Source of the DNA: UBA6168 sp041752395
GTDB lineage: Bacteria > Bacteroidota > Bacteroidia > Chitinophagales > Saprospiraceae
Direction: 5' to 3'
Length of the DNA: 64,000 nt
Assembly: GCA_041752395.1 (NCBI GenBank)
Contig: JBGSWN010000215.1
Location: 66,960 to 130,959, forward strand
The first letter of the stretch is position 1; every line of letters starts with the position of its first letter. Below, in pieces: positions 1 to 9,053 of the stretch. A program made the position numbers and the translations under genes. The notes under the pieces are model-generated. The model did no database searches. It was not told the origin of the DNA and saw only the letters and a list, made by a program, of their open reading frames with translations.

Positions 1-978
1 AGCCCGACCGTCTTCGTAAACGTATGGGCTTGGCCTTCTGTGCGGTTCATCTTTGCGCCTAGATATGTGGTTTGGGTATCTCCATATTATTATGATCATT
101 ACCCCGTGTGGTATAGCACTTGGAGCCCATATCCATATCATGATTGGTACAGCCGTACCGTCGTATATCATCACCATTATTGCGTAGCGCCATACTACCG
201 AGCTCCAGATGCACACCATTATTATGGCGCCCGCAGGGTAAGCGCTCCAGTGATTCACCAACGCACCACAAATTATGTAACCGAACATGGTGGCCGTTCC
301 AATTTCGACTATACCAAACAGCGCAATGGTCATGTGAACACGCCACGCAGCAGTAGTTCAGAAAAGCCTGCTGTGGCCAACCGCAGCGACAGGCAGCGGG
401 AGCAAAGCCCAACGACAAAGCCACAGGTCGCACAGCCTCAGGCCAGCAACCAGGACAAACAGCGTTCGCCGCAGCCTGAAACAGCTACGCCCGACACCAG
501 GCAGCGGGAGCAAAGCCCAACGACAAAGCCACAGGTCGCACAGCCTCAGGCCAGCAACCAGGACAAACAGCGTTCGCCACAGCCTGAAAAGGCTACACCC
601 GACACCAGGCAGCGGGAGCAAAGCCTTTCCACTAGGCCCTCCGAGCCACAGCCAAAGGCAGCGAACCCTTCGACCAATAATCGCAAGCAACAAGAATCGG
701 CCCCGGCTGCACCAAAAGTGGAGCGCAGCACCCGACAGGTGAGCTCCCCTACCCAGGAAGCAACGCCTCGGGCGAACAACTCGGTGAGCAACCAAAGCCG
801 AAGCTCGCAAAGCAATATCCAAGCACCAGTTCCAAGTGACCGCAAGCCTGCCGCTGCTACTGCTGCCCCAAAAACAAACCGAGCAGCTACGACGAGCAGC
901 CGCACCAGTGGTGGTTCAAGCGCCAAAGCTTCCACGAAGAGCAGTGCAAGTAGCCAGTCTCAGAAAAGTAAAGGCTAG
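1..978 (+). CDS. Tyr/His-rich then Gln/Ser/Pro-rich low-complexity protein, 5' end missing
   Basis: The reading frame is open from base 1, so the true start lies upstream. A GTG at 40 is possible but not needed. The first 65 or so residues are rich in Tyr, His, Trp and Pro. The rest is a hydrophilic, probably disordered tail rich in Gln, Ser, Thr, Pro, Arg and Lys, ending in a Ser/Lys-rich stretch. Residues around 130-205 hold two exact-length 36-residue repeats and the start of a third. Similar Tyr/His-rich proteins with long disordered tails are common as hypothetical secreted proteins in Bacteroidota. I do not recognise a named domain, and no signal peptide is visible because the N-terminus is absent. 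A strong intrinsic terminator follows 25 bp after the stop. Function unknown. Confidence 0.75.
   Translation, partial: SPTVFVNVWAWPSVRFIFAPRYVVWVSPYYYDHYPVWYSTWSPYPYHDWYSRTVVYHHHYCVAPYYRAPDAHHYYGARRVSAPVIHQRTTNYVTEHGGRSNFDYTKQRNGHVNTPRSSSSEKPAVANRSDRQREQSPTTKPQVAQPQASNQDKQRSPQPETATPDTRQREQSPTTKPQVAQPQASNQDKQRSPQPEKATPDTRQREQSLSTRPSEPQPKAANPSTNNRKQQESAPAAPKVERSTRQVSSPTQEATPRANNSVSNQSRSSQSNIQAPVPSDRKPAAATAAPKTNRAATTSSRTSGGSSAKASTKSSASSQSQKSKG
391..624 (+). repeat. In-frame tandem repeat, 108-bp period
   Basis: Two nearly identical 108-bp units (391-498 and 499-606) and 18 bp of a third (607-624) lie inside the first gene. The period is a multiple of three, so each unit adds 36 residues beginning RQREQSPTTKPQ. 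The near-identity at DNA level suggests recent slippage or recombination, so copy number may vary between strains. Confidence 0.9.
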
Positions 979-1002
979 AATATATAACTGGTAATTTCAG
1001 TT

Positions 1003-1039
1003 CCGCCGACAGCGTGTTCGCCCTGTCGGCGGTTTTTTT
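1003..1039 (+). terminator. Intrinsic terminator of the first gene
   Basis: A perfect 10-bp GC-rich stem (CCGCCGACAG at 1003-1012 pairs with CTGTCGGCGG at 1023-1032) with a 10-nt loop is followed by seven T. It lies 25 bp after the stop of the gene ending at 978. Confidence 0.9.
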
Positions 1040-1470
1040 GGTGTTGGTATAGCTGGGAAAAGGCGGTTTTTAAACCAATATAGGTGCTATAGAGGTTTGC
1101 CTGAACCAAATCTCCCGCTAGAACATCCCGAAAGCTTTTGGGACCTGACTTGTTTCTGCTATCATTTCGACTCTGACGAAGGAATTCAATTGTCAATCGT
1201 GCGCATGTAAGATACAGGCTGATATGCGATTCAAGTCCGGAGACATTGAACCAGCTTAACTGGGAGATATCCTACGTCAGCTGGGCCATCGAACGGCTTT
1301 TCTGGCCTTCGCTACGGCTTTTCTGAACCCCGGTTTGGTTCCGCTTACTCGTTCATTGGTCTTTCCCGAAACATTCCCGATAGCATTTTATCGCCAACTT
1401 TTCCCATTTTTGCGGAATACAATCGCCCGCATTCACCGTTCAATACTAACTGTTCACAATTCAAAAGCGC
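1040..1470. other. Gene-free stretch
   Basis: About 430 bp with no convincing gene. It carries a short direct repeat (ACGGCTTTTCTG, twice near 1293-1324). Bases near 1409-1422 (CCCATTTTTGCGG) resemble a degenerate -7 box for the gene starting at 1471. No RNA gene was recognised. Confidence 0.5.
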
Positions 1471-1929
1471 ATGACTTCAACATCCACCACCCCCGAAGCT
1501 TACCTGGCCGCCCTTCCCGATGAACGCCGCCCCATCATCACCGCCATCCGGGAGCTTCTCTTGAAAAGGCTTCCCGAGGGCTTTCAAGAAGGCATCGGCT
1601 ACGGCATGTTGTGCTACTCGGTGCCGCACAGCCTCTACCCAGCCGGCTATCACTGCGACCCGAAGCAGCCATTGCCTTTCATCAGCCTTGCTTCGCAAAA
1701 GAACTATATCTCATTATACCACATGGGACTTTACGAGGGCAAACTGCTTGATCGGTTCCGTTCGGAGTGGCCCAAGCATTCTGCCAAGAAGTTGGACATG
1801 GGCAAATGCTGCATTCGTTTCAAAAAGCCGGAAGATGTGCCGATGGAGTTGATTGGCGAACTGGCAAGCAAGGTGACGCCGCAGCAATGGGTAGAATATT
1901 ACGAAGCGGCGCTCAAGCGTGAGAAGTGA
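1471..1929 (+). CDS. DUF1801 (YdhG-like) domain protein
   Basis: A 152-residue cytoplasmic protein matching the DUF1801 family in order of motifs: an N-terminal 'tPeaYLaaLPderrp' helix, a 'GFqEgIgYGMlcYsvP' segment, a central 'PlpfisLasQKnYiSLY' segment and a C-terminal helix ending WveYYeaAlk. The family is a small alpha/beta fold whose biochemical role is not established. The length is normal and the gene looks intact. It is transcribed towards the minus-strand gene at 1913-2989, and the two 3' ends overlap by 17 bp. Being family-level, the call says little about substrate. Confidence 0.85.
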   Translation: MTSTSTTPEAYLAALPDERRPIITAIRELLLKRLPEGFQEGIGYGMLCYSVPHSLYPAGYHCDPKQPLPFISLASQKNYISLYHMGLYEGKLLDRFRSEWPKHSAKKLDMGKCCIRFKKPEDVPMELIGELASKVTPQQWVEYYEAALKREK

Positions 1930-2989
1930 CCCATTGTTTGATTTCCTGCACCAACAGCAGCACCTCCGTGGGGGTTTTGGCGGTACCGAAATAGTTGCCG
2001 GTCTCTATCTTGAAAAAATGCTGCGCTTTTAATTGTTGCACCGATGCCAAATCCATTTGAGGGGAGCTATTCCTTCCTTCAAAAACATGGTAGGTGCTTT
2101 GTTCCAAATCCCAATGCAAAAATAGCATCGCATATTTATCTGTACCGATAAGCAGTGGAACTATAGTTTGCAAGTTGCTGCCAGATAAAGCTGGTTGGTC
2201 GGTGGGCTGATAAAGACAATGGCTGAATCCGGGAGCAGCATAAAATCCGGCAGTTTGCAAAAGCGATTGAAGTGCCGAATGGCGAAGGCTCAGCTCGTCC
2301 AACTTCCAATCACTGGAAGAAAGCGCTTCAATGGGCTGCCACTTGGCGCTTTCCACCTGAAAATACTCGACGTTTCCCGGTCTGAGTTTGTAATCGAACA
2401 TCGGGTCGTTCTTCGGAAAGAAGCCGGGGTAGTAAAATTCGAGGCCATGGGCTTGGCACCAAGCGATTTCGAGGAGCATGGTGTAAATGCCGAGGCTGTG
2501 CTGACTGAAATCGGGGTTGTAAGCTGCCTCCAAGGAAGCGATGCTGCGCAGCCCCCGGTCAAAGAGGCTGAAGGCAACGAGTTTTCCCCCGGAATAAACA
2601 CAAAGTTGCCAAGTGTTGAAGTCATCGGCAGTTTGTCCCCGAAGGATGTGCTTGGCCAGGGTCGGCACGTTTCGCCAGCCGTGCACATCGTTCTTGTAGC
2701 GCTGCCAAAGCGCCTCCATTTCAAGCGTAGGAAGAAAAGGGCGGCACTCGATTTGGAATTTCAGGTCGTTGCTGCGCAACAATTTGCGAAGCCGCTTCTT
2801 CCAAACAAAATCCGCCAAACGAACCCTGAGCATCACCGCCGACACCCAATCCATTTTCATCATCCGCACGGAATTGGCGCAAATATCCAAGCCGTTCCGG
2901 TAGTAACCGTTGGCCAGCAACTCGTCCATTTGGGTCAAGGAAAGCCGCTCGGCCAGCAGCCTTGCGTAGTGAGCGGGCCTGAATTCCAT
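1913..2989 (-). CDS. Arginyl-tRNA-protein transferase (ATE/Bpt)-like protein
   Basis: A 358-residue protein from the ATG at 2989 (a TTG at 3010 is in frame). Its middle matches the ATE C-terminal GNAT-like domain: a variable helical stretch, then 'LVAFSLFDRGLRSIAS' then 'YNPDFSQHSLGIYTMLLEI' then 'LEFYYPGFF' and 'FDYKLRPGNVEYF'. The N-terminal part follows the ATE_N layout (a 'LLANGYYRNG' segment, then a basic stretch) but keeps only one cysteine (C-A-N-S), where classical ATE proteins have a Cys cluster. The last 110 residues have no counterpart I recognise. By family it would transfer an amino acid from aminoacyl-tRNA to protein N-termini (N-degron pathway). With the cluster degraded, the activity is uncertain. 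It is divergently arranged with the gene at 3289. Confidence 0.7.
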   Translation of the reverse strand: MEFRPAHYARLLAERLSLTQMDELLANGYYRNGLDICANSVRMMKMDWVSAVMLRVRLADFVWKKRLRKLLRSNDLKFQIECRPFLPTLEMEALWQRYKNDVHGWRNVPTLAKHILRGQTADDFNTWQLCVYSGGKLVAFSLFDRGLRSIASLEAAYNPDFSQHSLGIYTMLLEIAWCQAHGLEFYYPGFFPKNDPMFDYKLRPGNVEYFQVESAKWQPIEALSSSDWKLDELSLRHSALQSLLQTAGFYAAPGFSHCLYQPTDQPALSGSNLQTIVPLLIGTDKYAMLFLHWDLEQSTYHVFEGRNSSPQMDLASVQQLKAQHFFKIETGNYFGTAKTPTEVLLLVQEIKQWVTSHA

Positions 2990-3288
2990 GCTTTTGTTTG
3001 CTGATTTCAACTTGTGATTGGCGGTGCTAAAGGATTTATTTTGAGGTGCAAATATAGCCCTTGCCGCCGTTAGTGTTCAAGCAAGATTTCCACAGTGGAG
3101 CAGCCAATGAACATTCCGCTGCGTTTGGCTTTTTGGATAAATGTCGGCTCAGGTTCCTATTATCCGGCCTTCTTGTGAAAAAAGGAAGGGAAAATCGTCT
3201 AAGTTTGTCGAATCTTTGCAGGTGCACCCAACCATTGCGGAGCAAAATCCGTGAGTTAGTGCAGCACTATTTTAATAAAAAAATTCTG

Positions 3289-4350
3289 ATGAAAAAAAAT
3301 TTCCAATTAGCAGCTTTGCTTGCCTTGTTTCCGGCCTTTTCCAATGCCCAAATCACCATTCAGGCTGACCAAGTGAACCCACTCGGTATCTTTGCCGTCC
3401 AAAGCCGTGATTCTTCCATCGAAGCGACCTTGAGCCCCGGCGGCACAGGCATGCAGACTTGGAATTTCGCTTCGCTTAGCAACGACAGCAGCGATTCCTT
3501 GGAATTTTACAATGCCAGCGAAACGGCCTACGCTGCACTCTTCCCAGAGGCTTCTCTAGGTGTTACGCTGGACTCCTACGCTGTTATTTATTTGGATAAA
3601 ACCAATGATTATATCGGAACTTATGGCACTTATGGCACCTTCACTATATCACCCTACATCGTCACCACATCAGTTAAACTCGACCCGGTACAGTCCATTA
3701 TCCGGTTCCCCTTGCAAATGAACCAGACTTATTCTGAAAAAATATATGGAACCGCAAAAGTACCGGGCAGCGCCGTTAACTTTCCTTTCGACAGCCTAAA
3801 ATCCATCACCATTACCGAACGGAATGTGGTCGTGGATGCATACGGCGAACTGACATCGCCCATTGGCACCTTCGATGTGCTCCGCTCCAAAGAGGTAGAG
3901 TATTCCTACGACTCCATCAGCTATCTCAACCTTGGCAATTGGGTGTTCTTGTCGAAAACCACTCCCAAGACCATCACCTATTACAACTGGTGGACCAACC
4001 AACTCAGCCTCAGCTTCCCAGTCGTGCAGTACAAAATCAGCCCCGGTATTGATACCTCGATGATTTGGCTCAACGATTTCGTGAGTGCCACCCACGACTC
4101 CAAGTCCTATCTTGATGTGAAGCTTTTCCCCAACCCAACAAGCAATTTCCTCAACGTTGAAATGCCGGAAGGCTTCGTCGGTCAAATGGAAGTCTTCGAC
4201 CTGCTCGGTCATAGAATGCTTTCGCAAGCTGCTACCAATCGCTTCGAAAACATGAATGTTCAGGGATTGCCCGTCGGCAGTTTTGTCCTTATTTTAAAGG
4301 ATAAAAAAGGAAAAGTGCAAGGCTTCGAGCGTTTCGAGGTGATTCGATGA
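3289..4350 (+). CDS. Secreted protein with T9SS C-terminal sorting domain
   Basis: A 353-residue protein. I take the ATG at 3289 because it opens a clear signal peptide (MKKNFQLAALLALFPAFSNA, cleavage before QITI). Upstream in-frame codons are non-coding in character. The middle is a beta-rich domain of unknown function. The last 80 or so residues form a type A T9SS sorting domain: 'KLFPNPTSNFLNVEM', a 'VFDLLGHRML' strand and a closing 'FERFEVIR'. It should therefore be exported by Sec, cross the outer membrane by the Por system and be attached to the surface or released. A bidirectional terminator follows at 4372. The catalytic or binding role cannot be read from the sequence. Confidence 0.85.
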   Translation: MKKNFQLAALLALFPAFSNAQITIQADQVNPLGIFAVQSRDSSIEATLSPGGTGMQTWNFASLSNDSSDSLEFYNASETAYAALFPEASLGVTLDSYAVIYLDKTNDYIGTYGTYGTFTISPYIVTTSVKLDPVQSIIRFPLQMNQTYSEKIYGTAKVPGSAVNFPFDSLKSITITERNVVVDAYGELTSPIGTFDVLRSKEVEYSYDSISYLNLGNWVFLSKTTPKTITYYNWWTNQLSLSFPVVQYKISPGIDTSMIWLNDFVSATHDSKSYLDVKLFPNPTSNFLNVEMPEGFVGQMEVFDLLGHRMLSQAATNRFENMNVQGLPVGSFVLILKDKKGKVQGFERFEVIR

Positions 4351-4371
4351 CAGCCCATTTTTCAACAAAAA

Positions 4372-4403
4372 AGCCCGAAGACGCAAATCTTCGGGCTTTT
4401 TTT
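4372..4403. terminator. Bidirectional intrinsic terminator
   Basis: A perfect 10-bp stem (AGCCCGAAGA at 4372-4381 with TCTTCGGGCT at 4388-4397) and a 6-nt loop are flanked by a T-run on the plus side (4397-4403) and an A-run on the other. It can therefore stop both the T9SS gene (plus) and rsmF-like gene (minus), which converge here. Confidence 0.9.
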
Positions 4404-4435
4404 GGGTCTAATCCATAAAAAACGACTGGCTTGGG

Positions 4436-5782
4436 TCAACCTAATTCCATCCGAATGCGCCAGTTGGTGGGCAGGTAATTGTTCGAGCGGTTGTCGAGCA
4501 CTTTCATCCAACCGAGCGGCAGGTTTTCAAAAGTGGCAAGCGTCCAACCTCGCTCCCAGTCTGCTTCCCAGAGGTTTTCTTTCTTCAAAAAATGCAGGGC
4601 TTGGTCTTTGTTCAGGTTCGCCTTCGGCAAATCGGGGTGTAGCAACTTGGCCAGTGCCAGTGTGTGCGACGGGATGAAATCCTTGTTCTTCATCTCCCCG
4701 ATTTCCAAGCCAATGGAGCGTTTTTTCAACACCGTTGCGATGGTGAAAAAGATTTCTTCGAGCACTTTCGGCATAGCCACGACCGTACCTTCTGGTTTTG
4801 TAAAAAACTCATAGTCAGCCGTTTGTGAAACCCATTTTTCAAAAACTGCCTGCTGCCGGAACGGAACTCGCTGCCACTCCTTAGGCACATAGTTTTTGAT
4901 GAACGGGGGGTCCACTGACGCTGTTTTCCGAAGGGCTGCAAAGAAAAAGCCCTCGCCCCGCACCCGATGCGGGTAGCACTGGTAGCCCCAGCGTTTTTCG
5001 GCCACGCCCCAATCGGCGGGCAGCGTCAGTTTTTCAAACTCAAAGCCCTGCAAGGCCAGCCATTCCACGTTGTTTTCGTTTTCAAAAACATTGAAAGTGC
5101 AGGTGGAGTAAAGCAGCACCCCACCCTCTCGCACCAGCTGCGTTGCAGCCGTCAGAATCCGGCGTTGGCGGGCAGCGCACAGTTCCACACTCGCCTCCGA
5201 CCAGTGCCCGGCAGCATCCTCGTCCTTGCGGAAAAGGCCTTCACCGGAGCAGGGCGCATCCACCAGCACCACATCGAAACAACCAGCCAGCCGCTCAAAA
5301 TCCTCCGGGTCGTGGTTGCTGACGGCGACGTTGGCGTGGCCCCATTTCTCCAAGTTCATTTTCAGTGGCCCAACCCTGCTCTGTATCACCTCATTTGAGA
5401 CCAAAAAACCGCCCTCGCCCAATGCTGAAAGCAGCAGCGTGGACTTGCCGCCCGGTGCTGCGCAAAGGTCGAGTACCCGCAGGTCTTGGCCCAGCCCCAC
5501 AGTTTGCCGCACCGCCTCGTGAATCAGCATGGACGACGCCTCCTGTACGTAGTACGCCCCCGCATGGAAGCTGGGGTCAAGTGTAAAAACAGGCCGTTCC
5601 GCCAAATAGCGGCCATTGGGGTGCCAAGGTATCGGTTCGGCATTGCCGAAGGCAGTGGAACCCTTGGCAGGGTTCAGCCGGATGCTCACCGGGGCGGGCT
5701 GCTCCAATGCGGCCAGGAAATCGGGGAACTCGCTGCCGAGGTCGGATTTCATGCGGTCGAGGAAGGGTTGGGGGAAGGGCAA
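4436..5782 (-). CDS. rsmF: RsmF/NOL1-NOP2-Sun family RNA m5C methyltransferase
   Basis: A 448-residue SAM-dependent RNA cytosine-C5 methyltransferase. The SAM-binding motif 'DLCAAPGGKST' lies at residues 105-115, and the two conserved cysteines of the family sit in 'DAPCSGEG' (C178) and 'YSTCTFN' (C228). In this family one cysteine attacks C6 of the target cytosine and the other helps release the product. The C-terminal 150 residues fit the PUA-like extension of RsmF/YebU, which methylates 16S rRNA C1407 in E. coli. The exact position modified here is inferred. The start is TTG at 5782, giving the family-typical 'LPxxFLxRM'. The next in-frame ATG (5752) would delete that conserved segment. 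Confidence 0.88.
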   Translation of the reverse strand: MPFPQPFLDRMKSDLGSEFPDFLAALEQPAPVSIRLNPAKGSTAFGNAEPIPWHPNGRYLAERPVFTLDPSFHAGAYYVQEASSMLIHEAVRQTVGLGQDLRVLDLCAAPGGKSTLLLSALGEGGFLVSNEVIQSRVGPLKMNLEKWGHANVAVSNHDPEDFERLAGCFDVVLVDAPCSGEGLFRKDEDAAGHWSEASVELCAARQRRILTAATQLVREGGVLLYSTCTFNVFENENNVEWLALQGFEFEKLTLPADWGVAEKRWGYQCYPHRVRGEGFFFAALRKTASVDPPFIKNYVPKEWQRVPFRQQAVFEKWVSQTADYEFFTKPEGTVVAMPKVLEEIFFTIATVLKKRSIGLEIGEMKNKDFIPSHTLALAKLLHPDLPKANLNKDQALHFLKKENLWEADWERGWTLATFENLPLGWMKVLDNRSNNYLPTNWRIRMELG

Positions 5783-5930
5783 TTTTGGAAATTGTGAAAT
5801 TGGTGAATTGAAAAATTAAGCTCAGTTGAAAGCAAAAGTAAGTGGATGAGGGTCAATAGTTTCACAAATAAAACCGGATGCCCCTTCCTGCGTTTTCATT
5901 TCTTTGTGTAAAATTCAGACCAGCAACAAT

Positions 5931-7739
5931 ATGTCAAGAAGAAATCCGGCCAGTACGACCGATACCGTTGAAAGCAAGAAGTTCAACCTTGAACAAGCCA
6001 AAAACGCCCTCAAAATCTTCCAATTCATCCGGCCATACCGTTGGAAGTTGGTAATTGGACTTGTGCTGCTATTCGTTTCCAGCATGGTTTTCATGATTTT
6101 CCCTTTCCTTTCTGGAGAGCTGATCAACATCGCACAGGGCAAATCGAAATACCCCTATACGTTGGAGCAAGTTGGGTATTTGATGATGATTGTTTTGATT
6201 GCGCAAGGATTTGTATCCTACTACCGGGTGTCACTTTTTGCAATCGTCAGTGAGCGGGGCATCGCAGATGTGCGCAAAGCGCTTTACGCCAAAATCATCA
6301 CGATGCCCATTGTTTTCTTTGAAAAAAACCGGGTGGGCGACCTTGTTAGTCGGCTCACTGCCGACGTGGAAAAACTATACAGCGCTTTTTCCGTGACGAT
6401 TGCGGAGTTCATCCGGCAAGTCATTGTCTTAATTTCGGGCATCATCATCTTGGCAGTCATGGCTTGGAAACTTTCCCTGATTATGCTTGCCACCTTCCCA
6501 GTTATCGTTGTGGGGGCGATGTTTTTTGGGAGAAAAATCCGCAAACTATCCAAAGAACGACAAGATGAATTGGCCAATTCCAACACGGTTCTGAGCGAGA
6601 CGTTGACTACTATCCAAGTGGTAAAAGCCTTTACCAATGAGCTTTTCGAGAACCTTCGCTACGGTAAATCGGTGAACCAAACCGTCAATGTTTCCATGAA
6701 ATATGCCCAAGGAAGGGCGCTATTCACGGTCTTTATCGTAACCGTCCTTTTTGGTGGACTTTTCTTCGTAGTATGGATGGGAGCTGCAATGCTGCGGGAC
6801 GGGGATAGCGGCATGGATGCTGGGAAATTGGTCTCTTTCGTGGTGTACACGGCGGTCATCGGTGGGGCGATTGCGGGCCTCGGCAATTTCTACACAGAAC
6901 TGCTCGGCGCCATCGGTGCGACGGAGCGGATTAGCGAGATTTTGGAGGAAAAAAGCGAGGTTAAAATCGAAGCAGGAAACAAAATGAGCAAACGTTTGGA
7001 AGGCAATATTGAGTTCAAGGATGTGTTTTTCAATTACCCCACCCGAGAAGATGTGCGGGTGTTGAAAGGGCTGAGTTTAAGCGTTGCCGCTGGCGAAAAA
7101 GTAGCGCTAGTTGGGCCGAGTGGTGCTGGAAAGTCAACAATCGTGCAGCTTTTGCTCAAGTTTTATGAAATAGGAGAAGGCGACATCACCGTGGACGGCC
7201 AAAGCATCAAAGGCATGAACACCACGGATTACCGCCAGAATATCGCCATCGTACCGCAGGAGGTACTGCTGTTTGGCGGCAGCATTCGGGAGAATATTCT
7301 GTATGGAAAGCCAAACGCCACCGAGCCAGAAATTATCGAAGCAGCCAAGCAGGCCAATGCCTGGAATTTCATCCAAAAGTTCCCAGAAGGCTTGGAAACC
7401 ATCGTTGGAGAAAGGGGCGTCAAGCTCTCTGGCGGGCAGCGACAACGAATCGCCATTGCCCGTGCCATCTTGAAAGACCCAGCCATTTTGCTGTTGGATG
7501 AAGCGACTTCGTCCTTGGATGCAGAATCGGAGAAAGTGGTGCAAGAGGCGCTTGATAAACTGATGGAAGGCCGCACCAGCATCATCATCGCACACCGCTT
7601 GGCCACTATCCGCAATGTGGACAAAATCTGCGTAATTGATGGCGGCAGAATTGTGGAAGAAGGAACGCACGAGGAGCTGGAGGCGATGTCCCACGGGCTT
7701 TACAACAGCTTGGCAAAACTTCAATTCACCTACGCATGA
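5931..7739 (+). CDS. ABC exporter, fused permease and ATPase (MsbA-like)
   Basis: A 602-residue half-transporter from the ATG at 5931; a GTG at 5904 is in frame but unlikely. An N-terminal six-helix type IV (MsbA-like) membrane domain covers about residues 35-330. The ATPase domain follows: Walker A 'GPSGAGKST', Q-loop 'IVPQEVLLF', signature 'LSGGQRQRIAIARAI', Walker B 'ILLLDEATSSLD' and H-loop 'IIAHRLAT'. It should work as a homodimer exporting lipid, peptide or drug-like substrates; the substrate cannot be inferred. It overlaps the next gene by 4 bp (ATGA), indicating translational coupling. All catalytic motifs are intact. Confidence 0.92.
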   Translation: MSRRNPASTTDTVESKKFNLEQAKNALKIFQFIRPYRWKLVIGLVLLFVSSMVFMIFPFLSGELINIAQGKSKYPYTLEQVGYLMMIVLIAQGFVSYYRVSLFAIVSERGIADVRKALYAKIITMPIVFFEKNRVGDLVSRLTADVEKLYSAFSVTIAEFIRQVIVLISGIIILAVMAWKLSLIMLATFPVIVVGAMFFGRKIRKLSKERQDELANSNTVLSETLTTIQVVKAFTNELFENLRYGKSVNQTVNVSMKYAQGRALFTVFIVTVLFGGLFFVVWMGAAMLRDGDSGMDAGKLVSFVVYTAVIGGAIAGLGNFYTELLGAIGATERISEILEEKSEVKIEAGNKMSKRLEGNIEFKDVFFNYPTREDVRVLKGLSLSVAAGEKVALVGPSGAGKSTIVQLLLKFYEIGEGDITVDGQSIKGMNTTDYRQNIAIVPQEVLLFGGSIRENILYGKPNATEPEIIEAAKQANAWNFIQKFPEGLETIVGERGVKLSGGQRQRIAIARAILKDPAILLLDEATSSLDAESEKVVQEALDKLMEGRTSIIIAHRLATIRNVDKICVIDGGRIVEEGTHEELEAMSHGLYNSLAKLQFTYA

Positions 7740-8281
7740 GCCTGAAATCGAAACTCCTGATTTTCCTTGCTGTGCTGGGTATTTTTGGAGCGATTGTGCT
7801 TTACGTGCAAGAGTTTCAGTGGTTTCAGAATTACTTGAATCCCAGCAAAATGGTATGGGGTTCGCTCTTGTTAGGGTTGGCAGTTGGTGTGGTTTTGGGC
7901 TATCGTTTTCAAAAAAATGGCGAGGAACTGGTGGACAGGATTCAGATTTGGACGGTCTGCATTATCGTTGCTATTTTGCCAATGCCGCTGCTGGCGAGTT
8001 TGACCAACCGCCTGTTTGCGGAGCAAAATGCCCATGAAACGAAGGTGGAATTTTGGGAAGAAAAAGCACATTTGATCGGCAGAAGCCCCACGATTTATGG
8101 TTTCATAGAAGGCAATAAAAAGAACGAGATGGGTTATTTTATCTTCGTAATTATTGATGGGGAACTGGTGCGGGTAAAGAGTAAAACGCCAAGATTTGCA
8201 AATGCCGTGCAAGGCGACACCGTCGTTGTTCCTATCCGAAAAGGGCTTTTCAATGTGGATTTTGTGGAATGGCAGGAGTGA
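7736..8281 (+). CDS. Two-TM membrane protein coupled to the ABC exporter
   Basis: A 181-residue protein with hydrophobic segments at about residues 5-24, 38-55 and 66-86. It ends in a soluble beta-rich domain of about 90 residues that includes 'FVIIDGELVRVKSK' and 'VVVPIRKGLFNVDF'. The start codon overlaps the stop of the ABC exporter (ATGA), so the two are very likely co-translated and work together or share regulation. I recognise no named family. It ends 8 bp before the 3' end of the convergent response-regulator gene, with no terminator visible between them. Confidence 0.8.
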   Translation: MSLKSKLLIFLAVLGIFGAIVLYVQEFQWFQNYLNPSKMVWGSLLLGLAVGVVLGYRFQKNGEELVDRIQIWTVCIIVAILPMPLLASLTNRLFAEQNAHETKVEFWEEKAHLIGRSPTIYGFIEGNKKNEMGYFIFVIIDGELVRVKSKTPRFANAVQGDTVVVPIRKGLFNVDFVEWQE

Positions 8282-8288
8282 AAAACGG

Positions 8289-8924
8289 CTAAACCAAGCC
8301 TTCGCTCACCGCAAAAAGCACCAGCTCGGACGTGGTGCCAAGCTTCAATTTTTTCATGATATTTTTGCGGTGCGTGTAAATCGTGTGGGTGCTCAAGTGG
8401 AGCTTCCCGGCTATTTCTTTGGCAATGAGACCGCTGACCACGAGTTGTACTATCTCTATTTCACGGGCAGAAAGCGGAATTGGCACATTCTCGTTTTCCT
8501 TCGGGAATGACTTTTCGAGCAGGTGGTTGAGGACGTTGGTGCAGTAGAATTTTTCGTTGTTGGCAGTGGCTTCCACGGCGTCCATGATTTCCTTTTCTCC
8601 GCAATGCTTTGACAAAAAGCTGTTGACGCCACTTTCAAGGACTTGGTAGATGGATTTTTTGTCTTCATCCCCGCTGATGATGAGCAGTCGAGAGTTTGGC
8701 GAGCGTTCCCTGACTTTTTCTATGGTTTCGGTGGAAAAACGGCCTGGCTGGTTGTAGTCCAGCACCACGATTTCGGGCTGTGAATTGGTGAGTTTTACCA
8801 GCAATTGCGCCTCGGAGGTTGCCTCGCCGACTACTTCACAGTTGGGCATTTCAGCCAAAATATGGCGCAGCCCAAGCCTCGAAAGGTAGTGGGCATCTGC
8901 GATAAGTACGGCTGTTTTCTTCAT
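8289..8924 (-). CDS. NarL/FixJ-type response regulator
   Basis: A 211-residue two-component regulator from the ATG at 8924; a TTG at 8957 is also in frame. The receiver domain has the acidic pocket residue (D10), the phospho-acceptor in 'EIVVLDYNQPG' (D56) and a conserved lysine (K106). The C-terminal LuxR helix-turn-helix spans about residues 150-205 ('LSAREIEIVQLVVSGLIAKEIAGKLH', in two halves). No histidine kinase is adjacent, so it is an orphan in this window. A possible -7 box (TATTTTTG on the minus strand, 8955-8962) precedes the gene. It lies downstream of the TonB receptor gene on the same strand, but a 130-bp gap and this box suggest independent transcription. Targets unknown. Confidence 0.92.
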   Translation of the reverse strand: MKKTAVLIADAHYLSRLGLRHILAEMPNCEVVGEATSEAQLLVKLTNSQPEIVVLDYNQPGRFSTETIEKVRERSPNSRLLIISGDEDKKSIYQVLESGVNSFLSKHCGEKEIMDAVEATANNEKFYCTNVLNHLLEKSFPKENENVPIPLSAREIEIVQLVVSGLIAKEIAGKLHLSTHTIYTHRKNIMKKLKLGTTSELVLFAVSEGLV

Positions 8925-9053
8925 TGTAGGTGGCTGTTTTGCGAGTTTGCTGCGCAAAAATACGATGTCCTTTCTAATTTTTAAGTTTATTTAGATTTAA
9001 TTCAAATTAAAAAATTGCAACCTTGGAGGACATCGAGTCTGTGAATCCAGCGA

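Noticed and set aside
391..624. CRISPR-like array
   Set aside because: Units are 108 bp, contiguous and in frame in a protein gene, without spacers.
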